Origin: JACDCY01 sp964350145
GTDB lineage: Bacteria > Gemmatimonadota > Gemmatimonadetes > Gemmatimonadales > Gemmatimonadaceae
Reading direction: 5' to 3'
Length of the DNA stretch: 64,000 bases
Assembly: GCA_964350145.1 (NCBI GenBank)
Contig: CAYGJL010000012.1
Location: 8,664-72,663, forward strand
Shown here: positions 58,595 through 64,000 of the stretch, in pieces
Numbering within the stretch: the stretch's first letter is position 1
Layout: every line of letters begins with the position of its first letter
Translations under genes and position numbers: made by a program
The notes under the pieces: generated by a model
What the model was told of the DNA's origin: nothing
Seen by the model: the letters and a program-made list of their open reading frames with translations, nothing else
Database searches by the model: none

Positions 58595-59517
58595 TGGGCC
58601 TTGGCCGGGCGCTTGGCCGCAACGACCCCGCCAACGGGCGTCGGGGTCTGCCACGCTAGCTCTTCCCGCGTATGCGTCGCCGGGGGAATGTACTCCGCTC
58701 CCCGGACCGGCTTATGGGCGCGCACGACGGCGCCGAGGCCGGCAGTTACGGCCACCGCGGTCACGGTGACCGCGATCCCGCGGAGGATGAGCGCCGGCGT
58801 GCTGCTCCATGTCATGGCCGCCGCGGCCAGCCAGGGTAATAGAAAGATCAGGAGGCCCGTGATGAGGCCGCTGAGCGCGGCGCCGCGCTGCGACATGGTG
58901 CGCTGCTTCGGTCCCATCGCCGCCATGCCTGTAACCTGCGCGACCGCGAAAAAGCCGAGCGCGGCGATCCCCATCCACATCAGGAGGAACGCTACGATTG
59001 CGAACGGGATCAGCAGAATGCCGAGCAACGTCACCGTCAGGAGTATCAGCAAGACGATCAGCGCGGGGATGGTCGCGAGGTCCACGATCAGCCCCGTCAC
59101 GAGCGCGTTCACCGGATCGTCGCCGAGCGTGTCCGTGATCCGCCGGAGCTTCTCCGGCGCGAACACGAGCACGCCCAGTCCGAGCAGGACGAGGACGGCC
59201 GACCATCCCAGCGTGAGCTTCAGCGCGCGCACCGTCGCCAATCCGGGCGGGAGCGGTGGGGAGCTGGCCCAGCCGCGCGCGTCTGCGATCGCCTCACGGA
59301 GTCCGGCAAAGATGAACGAACCCGTGAACGGGAAGGACGGTGCTACGCACGCGGAATCATCCGCGGTGCGAGTTGTCGCGGGGGGCTGACTCGCCGTCTG
59401 AGCGGGTGTCGCCTGTTGTTGCGCGACCGGGGCCTGCGCGTCCTGCGCGTCCGCATGCGAGACGTCGCCCGCGAGCGTGAGCAGCGCGAGCGAGCATGCT
59501 ATCGCGACGGCCCTCAC
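58591..59517 (-). CDS. Multi-helix membrane protein in a sigma/anti-sigma operon
   Basis: 308 aa from the GTG at 59517. Signal segment (AVAIACSLALLTLAGDVSHA), a Gln/Ala/Pro-rich spacer (residues 22-55), then at least five helices (TLGWSAVLVLLGLGVLVFAP, ALIVLLILLTVTLLGILLIP, MWMGIAALGFFAVAQVTG, LSGLITGLLIFLLPWLAAAA). No catalytic motif. GTGA overlap with the anti-sigma gene indicates a shared transcript with the ECF sigma factor; possibly a target or co-sensor. Confidence 0.65.
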   Translation of the reverse strand: MRAVAIACSLALLTLAGDVSHADAQDAQAPVAQQQATPAQTASQPPATTRTADDSACVAPSFPFTGSFIFAGLREAIADARGWASSPPLPPGLATVRALKLTLGWSAVLVLLGLGVLVFAPEKLRRITDTLGDDPVNALVTGLIVDLATIPALIVLLILLTVTLLGILLIPFAIVAFLLMWMGIAALGFFAVAQVTGMAAMGPKQRTMSQRGAALSGLITGLLIFLLPWLAAAAMTWSSTPALILRGIAVTVTAVAVTAGLGAVVRAHKPVRGAEYIPPATHTREELAWQTPTPVGGVVAAKRPAKAH

Positions 59518-60092
59518 GACCGGCTCTGCGCCGCTATGAGTCGGGAAGCTCGCCGGATGCCAATGATGCTGGCGATCGCGGCGACGGCCATGACCGACGC
59601 GAGCGTGAGAACCAGGGGCGTTCCGCCCACTTGCAGCGTCTCGACGGTGCGCGGTCCCACGATCGCCGTCAGCGCGCCCAGGGCGGCTGTGGCGGCGCTC
59701 TCGTACACCATGCCCGCGAGCAGCATCGCTGAGTCGAAGCGGGATGCGATCCACAGCGCCATCGTCGTCAACGTGACGCAGCTCGTCAAGGCCGCGGCGC
59801 CGAGCGCAATGCGCACCGGGCGGTGACGCGGCACGAGCGCGCGGATCGTATTGGCCGCGGCGACGTGCCAGGGCTCGAAGACGTTCACCCGCGCCATCAC
59901 CTTCTCCGCGAACAGCGGGGTGGGGGAGAGATGGGGCAGACTCTCGATCGTGGACATGACCGTACGCGCCGAGTCGAGCTCGATCCGGCACTGGTCGCAC
60001 TCCCTCACGTGGGCTTGGAGCTCGGGAACTCCAAATCCAATTTCCTCGTCTACGAGGAGATCGAATTCATCGGGCAGTAGGTGTCTGTTCAT
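59514..60092 (-). CDS. Zinc-finger anti-sigma factor
   Basis: 192 aa. ZAS-type N-terminus: LPDEFDLLVDEEIGFG, then HVRECDQC (His28, Cys32, Cys35), the HxxxCxxC zinc motif that binds ECF sigma factors. Three membrane helices follow (IALGAAALTSCVTLTTMALW, MVYESAATAALGALTAIVG, LVLTLASVMAVAAIASIIGI). ATG at 60092; a TTG at 60104 is also in frame. Encoded after its likely partner sigma factor, with a long hairpin between. Confidence 0.85.
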   Translation of the reverse strand: MNRHLLPDEFDLLVDEEIGFGVPELQAHVRECDQCRIELDSARTVMSTIESLPHLSPTPLFAEKVMARVNVFEPWHVAAANTIRALVPRHRPVRIALGAAALTSCVTLTTMALWIASRFDSAMLLAGMVYESAATAALGALTAIVGPRTVETLQVGGTPLVLTLASVMAVAAIASIIGIRRASRLIAAQSRS

Positions 60093-60141
60093 TGGGATAT
60101 CCAAGTGGTCCTACGGGGGGTGTGCTGGGCTGGTTTCAACA

Positions 60142-60237
60142 GAGCTATTGGCTGTTGGCTATTGGCTATTAGCGAAGCGCCCTGGGTTCCCATCTGTTCC
60201 GCCCTGCCAACAGCCAATAGCCAATAGCCAATAGCTC
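60142..60237. repeat. Hairpin of GGCTATTGGC-type words, third locus
   Basis: Left arm 60142-60174 (GAGCTATTGGCTGTTGGCTA), right arm 60207-60237 (CCAACAGCCAATAGCCAATA), about 30-nt loop. Lies between the sigma and anti-sigma genes and could reduce read-through from the first to the second. Confidence 0.85.
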
Positions 60238-60243
60238 GCCTGG

Positions 60244-60843
60244 TCATCGGACGTCCTCCAGGGCCTTGCGGAGCTCGTGTCTCGCTCGATGGATATAGGT
60301 CTTTACCGTACCGAGGGGCAGGTCCAGGGTGGCCGCGATCTCCTCATAGGATCGGTCCTCGACGTGCCTGAGGAGGATGCAGGCCCGGTACTCGGGGCGC
60401 AGGGCGGCCACGGCCTGCTCTATGGCCCCGCCCAGCTCCCTGGACTCCATCTCCTCCAGGGCCGACTGGTCCTTGGAAGCCACGGGGATCGCGGTAGACT
60501 CGGCTTCGGCCGTCGTGGTGGCGTAGCGGGAGCCCTCCAGGCTGACCGTGTCCACGGTCCGCTTGCGGAGGTGATCAATCGCCACGTTATTGGCGATCTT
60601 GAACAGCCAGCTGGAGAATTTGAACTCCGGCCGGTACCGGTCGATGTTGTTGAGCACCTTGATAAAGCTTTCCTGCGCCAGGTCCTCGGCGGTGTCGCGG
60701 TCGCGGACCATGCGGAATACGAGCGAGAAGACCGGCCGCTCGTACCGCCTCAGCAGCTCGCGAAAGGCCGCGTCCCGGCCCTGCTGCGCGAGCAGGACGA
60801 CGTCGGCATCGGGCAGGTTCGCGAGATCTTGTATTGGAGGCAT
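60244..60843 (-). CDS. ECF-subfamily RNA polymerase sigma factor
   Basis: 199 aa from the ATG at 60843. Region 2: FRELLRRYERPVFSLVFRMV, DTAEDLAQESFIKVLNNI, FSSWLFKIANNVAIDHLRK; region 4: LRPEYRACILLRHVEDRSYE, EIAATLDLPLGTVKTYIHRA. A 40-residue linker separates them. Controls an envelope or stress regulon, gated by the anti-sigma factor downstream. Divergent from menG with 57 nt between starts. Confidence 0.94.
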   Translation of the reverse strand: MPPIQDLANLPDADVVLLAQQGRDAAFRELLRRYERPVFSLVFRMVRDRDTAEDLAQESFIKVLNNIDRYRPEFKFSSWLFKIANNVAIDHLRKRTVDTVSLEGSRYATTTAEAESTAIPVASKDQSALEEMESRELGGAIEQAVAALRPEYRACILLRHVEDRSYEEIAATLDLPLGTVKTYIHRARHELRKALEDVR

Positions 60844-60900
60844 GTGGTGCGTGCGCCCAAGGTTGCACGCCCCCGCACGGCCAGTCAACTTTCCCTCGCC

Positions 60901-61722
60901 ATGCAGACAACCGACGCCGAGAGAGCGGCAACGCGCCAGGGCGCGTCCGGACCGCTGAACGGCGACGGGAACGGCGAGAAGCGCGAGTACGTGCGGCGAA
61001 TGTTCTCCGATATCGCGCCGCGGTACGACATGCTCAACCACATTCTCGCGCTGAACGTGGATCGCGGATGGCGCAAGCGCGCGATCCGGGCGCTGGACAT
61101 CGCGCGCGTGCCCGACGGCGTGTACCTCGACCTGTGCGCGGGCACGCTCGACATCGCGGCGCACATCGCGCGGCAGCCCGGCTTCCGCGGCCGCGTGGTG
61201 GGCGCCGATTTCGCGGAGCCGATGCTGCGCGCGGGGCTGCGGAAGGCGGGGCCGACGGTTCATCCCGTCGCGGCCGACGCGGTGCGCCTGCCGCTCGCGG
61301 ACGACAGCGTCGCCGGCGCGATCGTCGCGTTCGGAATCCGCAACGTCGCCGGCCTGGACGATTGCCTCGCCGAGGCGCACCGCGTGCTGCTGCCGGGCGC
61401 CCGGTTCGTGATACTGGAGTTCTCGACGCCGCGCGCGCCGGTATTCGCCCGGCTGTACCGCTTCTACTTCCATCACGTTCTGCCGAGAATCGGCGGCGCG
61501 CTGAGCGGTCACCCCACGGCGTACAGCTATCTTCCGAAGTCGGTGGACGCGTTCCCCGAGGAGGCCGAGCTGGCGCGGCGGATGCGCGCGTGCGGCTTCG
61601 TTGACACGAGCTGGACGAGCCTCACGTTCGGCATCGTGGCGATCCACGTGGGGATCAAACCCGTCGCGCAATCCGTGCCCGAGGTGATTCGAATGACCGG
61701 CTCAAACGCAGGGAGCTTCTAG
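60901..61722 (+). CDS. menG: Demethylmenaquinone methyltransferase (UbiE/MenG)
   Basis: 273 aa from the ATG at 60901, with about 30 extra residues before the core. RRMFSDIAPRYDMLNHILAL, NVDRGWRKRAIRAL, LDLCAGTLDIAAHIA (SAM site), VAFGIRNVAGLDDCLAEAHR, and ALSGHPTAYSYLPKSVDAFP. It methylates the naphthoquinone ring in the last step. With the decarboxylase and prenyltransferase downstream this is a menaquinone cluster, so MenG fits better than ubiquinone UbiE. Two-base spacing to the next gene. Confidence 0.93.
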   Translation: MQTTDAERAATRQGASGPLNGDGNGEKREYVRRMFSDIAPRYDMLNHILALNVDRGWRKRAIRALDIARVPDGVYLDLCAGTLDIAAHIARQPGFRGRVVGADFAEPMLRAGLRKAGPTVHPVAADAVRLPLADDSVAGAIVAFGIRNVAGLDDCLAEAHRVLLPGARFVILEFSTPRAPVFARLYRFYFHHVLPRIGGALSGHPTAYSYLPKSVDAFPEEAELARRMRACGFVDTSWTSLTFGIVAIHVGIKPVAQSVPEVIRMTGSNAGSF

Positions 61723-61723
61723 C

Positions 61724-63202
61724 ATGGCGCTCGACACGCTGGGTGAGTTCATAGACGCGATCGACTCCGCGGGCGAGCTGGTGCGCGTGCGCGAGCCGGT
61801 ACGCGCGAAGCTGGATCTGTGCGAGATCGCGGACCGCGCGATGAAGATGCCCGGGGGCGGACCCGCGCTGCTGTTCGAGAACGTCCTGCTCGACAACGGC
61901 GCGGTCTCGGAGTACCCGGTCGCGATCAACCTGTTCGGCTCCATGCGGCGGATGCAGATCGCGCTCGGCGTGGAGAGTCTGGACGAGATCGGCGCGCGGA
62001 TATCGGAGCTGCTGGAGATGAAGGTGCCCGAGGGGCTGCTGGCGAAGCTGGCACTGCTGCCGCGGCTGCTGGAAGTCGGCAAGTTTCCCCCGCGCGTGAA
62101 GGGAGGAAAGCCTTCCTGCCAGGATATCGTGCTGCAAGGTGGTGACGTAGACCTCGACATCCTGCCGATCATCACGTGCTGGCCCGAGGACGGCGGGCCG
62201 TACATCACGCTTCCGATGGTGATCTCGCGCGACCCGAAGCGCGGGATCCGGAACGTCGGGATGTACCGCGTGCAGAAGCTGAGCAAAAACACGCTCGCAA
62301 TGCACTGGCAGCGGCACAAGGTCGGCGCCGCGCACTGGCGGGAGATGGCCGAGCGCGGCGAGCGGATGAGCGTCGTGATCGCGGTCGGCGGCGACCCCGC
62401 GTCGGTGTACTCGGCGTCGGCGCCGCTGCCGCCGACCGTGGACGAGTTCCTGTTCGCGGGCTTTCTGCGGTCGTCGCCGGTGCACCTCACGAAGGCGGTG
62501 ACGTGTGATCTCGAGGTCCCGGCGGACGCCGAGTTCGTGATAGAGGGATACATAGATCCCGCCGAGCCGCTGGTGACCGAGGGCCCGTTCGGCGACCACA
62601 CCGGGTTCTACTCGGAGGCTGACCTGTATCCGCTGGTGCACGTGACCGCGATCACGATGCGGCAGTCGCCGGTGTACGCCACGACGATCGTGGGCCGTCC
62701 GCCGATGGAGGACTTTTATCTGGGGCATGCGACGGAGAGAATTTTCCTGCCATTGCTGCGACTGACGCTGCCCGAGGTGGTCGATTATCACATGCCGGCC
62801 GAAGGGATCTTCCACAACCTCGTTTTTGTTTCCATCGACAAGCAGTTCCCGGGGCACGCGCACAAGGTGATGAACGCGCTGTGGGGGCAGGGGCTGATGG
62901 CGCTCGCCAAGGTGATCATCGTCGTGGACAAGGAAGTGAACGTGCGCGATCCCAAGGAGGCCTGGTGGATCGCGCTGAACAACATCGATCCGGAGCGGGA
63001 CACGCGGTTCACGATGGGACCGATCGACGTGCTGGACCATTCGTCGCGGGCGTTCACCTACGGCTCGAAGATGGGGATAGACGCCACGCGGAAGTGGCCG
63101 GAGGAGGGCTTCACGCGGAACTGGCCGGCGCTGATCGAGATGGATGACGCGACCAGGGCGCGGGTGGACGCAATGTGGCCGCGGCTCGGCATTCGCGGAT
63201 GA
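61724..63202 (+). CDS. UbiD-family prenylated-FMN decarboxylase, menaquinone-type
   Basis: 492 aa. Opening LGEFIDAIDSAGELVRVREP, metal/prFMN region ITCWPEDGGPYITLPMVISR, and the catalytic Glu/Asp stretch DPAEPLVTEGPFGDHTGFYS; late LWGQGLMALAKVIIVVDKEV. UbiD-family enzymes need prFMN from a UbiX partner, not seen here. In the futalosine route such proteins decarboxylate the 1,4-dihydroxy-6-naphthoate-derived intermediate after prenylation; placement between menG and a UbiA-type gene fits that. ATGA overlap with the next gene. Confidence 0.9.
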   Translation: MALDTLGEFIDAIDSAGELVRVREPVRAKLDLCEIADRAMKMPGGGPALLFENVLLDNGAVSEYPVAINLFGSMRRMQIALGVESLDEIGARISELLEMKVPEGLLAKLALLPRLLEVGKFPPRVKGGKPSCQDIVLQGGDVDLDILPIITCWPEDGGPYITLPMVISRDPKRGIRNVGMYRVQKLSKNTLAMHWQRHKVGAAHWREMAERGERMSVVIAVGGDPASVYSASAPLPPTVDEFLFAGFLRSSPVHLTKAVTCDLEVPADAEFVIEGYIDPAEPLVTEGPFGDHTGFYSEADLYPLVHVTAITMRQSPVYATTIVGRPPMEDFYLGHATERIFLPLLRLTLPEVVDYHMPAEGIFHNLVFVSIDKQFPGHAHKVMNALWGQGLMALAKVIIVVDKEVNVRDPKEAWWIALNNIDPERDTRFTMGPIDVLDHSSRAFTYGSKMGIDATRKWPEEGFTRNWPALIEMDDATRARVDAMWPRLGIRG

Positions 63203-64000
63203 CGGGTGTGCGGGAGGGGCAGACGTTCGGCGGGCGGTCGTTGCTCGTGCGGTATGTGAACTTCGTGAAGCTGCCGCACACGGTGTTCGCCTTGCCGTTC
63301 GCTCTCGTGGGCGCGACGCTGGCTAGCTACGTGGCGGCGGTGACGCCGGCGCTGTTCGGCTGGATTGTACTCGCGTTCACAGCGGCGCGGTTTGCGGCGA
63401 TGGGGTTCAACAGAATAGTTGACCGCGAGCTGGACGCCGCCAATCCGCGGACCGCGACGCGCGAGATACCATCCGGCGCGTTGAGCGTCGGCGCGGCGGG
63501 CGTCGCCGTATTTGTCGCGTCGGCGTTGTTTCTATATGCGTCATATCGCATCAACCCGCTCTGCTTCATGCTGGCGCCGCTCGCGCTCGGCTGGGTTCTC
63601 CTGTACAGCTACACCAAGCGGTTCACGCGCTTATCGCACGTCGTGCTCGGGATCGGGCTCGCGATCGCGCCGGTGGGCGGGTATCTCGCCGTGACCGGCG
63701 CGTGGAGCGATCCGTGGTGGCTGCTGGTCGCGCTCGCGACCGCGGTGGCGGCGTGGGTCGCGGGGTTCGACATCCTGTATTCGCTGCAGGACGTGGAGTT
63801 CGACAAGGCGCAGCGGCTGTACTCGATTCCGGCGGCGGTGGGTGAGTCGCGGGCGCTGGCGCTGGCGAGAGCGCTGCACGTGCTCGCGGTGCTCGCGCTC
63901 GTGGCGGCGGGGTTCGCGGCCGGGGCGGGGGTTCCGTATGGGGTTGGAGTCGGAGTGGTCGCACTCCTGCTGGGCTATGAGCACTCACTCGTGCGGCTGG
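63199..64000 (+). CDS. UbiA-family prenyltransferase, MqnP-like (3' partial)
   Basis: Runs off the window end; 267 codons are visible. VKLPHTVFALPFALVGATLA, then both diphosphate motifs: NRIVDRELDAANPRT (NxxxDxxxD) and DILYSLQDVEFDKA (DxxYxxxDxxxD). Multiple membrane helices. It should attach a polyprenyl chain to the naphthoate ring. The overlap with the UbiD-like gene (ATGA) and the menG gene upstream argue for MqnP of the futalosine pathway over UbiA. Confidence 0.9.
   Translation, partial: MTGVREGQTFGGRSLLVRYVNFVKLPHTVFALPFALVGATLASYVAAVTPALFGWIVLAFTAARFAAMGFNRIVDRELDAANPRTATREIPSGALSVGAAGVAVFVASALFLYASYRINPLCFMLAPLALGWVLLYSYTKRFTRLSHVVLGIGLAIAPVGGYLAVTGAWSDPWWLLVALATAVAAWVAGFDILYSLQDVEFDKAQRLYSIPAAVGESRALALARALHVLAVLALVAAGFAAGAGVPYGVGVGVVALLLGYEHSLVRL

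Noticed and set aside
1..64000. tRNA or rRNA genes
   Set aside because: I looked through the spacers and found no cloverleaf or rRNA-like sequence; a dedicated tRNA search was not possible here.

Overview
The window reads as one scaffold of a draft or metagenome-assembled chromosome: there is a 10-N gap at 54218-54227, and genes run off both ends. Base composition is uniformly GC-rich. Many lipoproteins, signal peptides, an outer-membrane barrel and TonB-plug-like proteins point to a diderm. The abundance of carboxypeptidase-regulatory-domain/plug proteins, an MqnP/UbiD/MenG menaquinone cluster and the general gene style suggest a Gemmatimonadota-like bacterium. That assignment is inference; there is no rRNA here to confirm it. 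I saw no tRNA, rRNA, CRISPR array, insertion sequence or integrase.

Layout. 1-5000: an HD-GYP phosphodiesterase convergent with a large BTAD/AAA/TPR regulator, then a BsuPI-domain lipoprotein. 5226-8608: the F0 half of the ATP synthase plus delta (atpZ, atpI-like, atpB, atpE, atpF, atpH), closed by a strong terminator. atpF carries an in-frame TAG as assembled. 8609-12981: secreted or lipoprotein genes of unknown function and a decayed AarF/UbiB-kinase pseudogene. 13002-15671: sugar-phosphate cupin, nucleotidyltransferase, MFS transporter. 15641-20455: CstA carbon-starvation/pyruvate transporter with its YbdD partner, separated by an S9 peptidase. 20644-22812: lipoprotein, metallophosphoesterase, SprT-like protease.

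22813-33207 is the most unusual region. It holds tandemly duplicated three-gene units: a secreted propeller-like protein, a cysteine-containing secreted protein, and a CarboxypepD_reg plus orphan TonB-plug protein with no barrel. Copies of the 3' end of the SprT-like gene are trapped at the junctions. Palindromes of the form CTACTAC-N2-GTAGTAG, one of them degenerate, sit 58-70 nt upstream of three of these operons. One of the palindromes is shared with a divergent operon encoding a small conserved protein, a 7-TM protein, a histidine kinase and a NarL-type response regulator. I propose this as one regulatory system.

33313-37576: glutaryl-CoA dehydrogenase, an Xre/RES toxin-antitoxin pair with an operator over its promoter, and a fifth plug protein. 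37569-42552: serine hydrolase, then etfB-etfA-ETF:quinone oxidoreductase, which fits with the acyl-CoA dehydrogenase. 42558-48513 (minus): methyltransferase, moeA, PBP4-type dacB, queD-like, outer-membrane barrel, gpmI. 48531-52913: SH3-like protein, an apparently dead L,D-transpeptidase paralogue beside an active one, M15 peptidase, two small proteins. 53084-58594: guaB (across the gap), amino-acid permease, nrnA, NifU-like protein, Mrp ATPase. 58591-60843 (minus): ECF sigma factor, anti-sigma factor, membrane protein. 60901-64000: menG, UbiD-like decarboxylase and UbiA-like prenyltransferase, a menaquinone operon.

Several intergenic regions carry long imperfect or perfect inverted repeats built from a few recurring words (13450, 57131, 60142; 20491, 52930; 6893, 50789; 18239; 38936).
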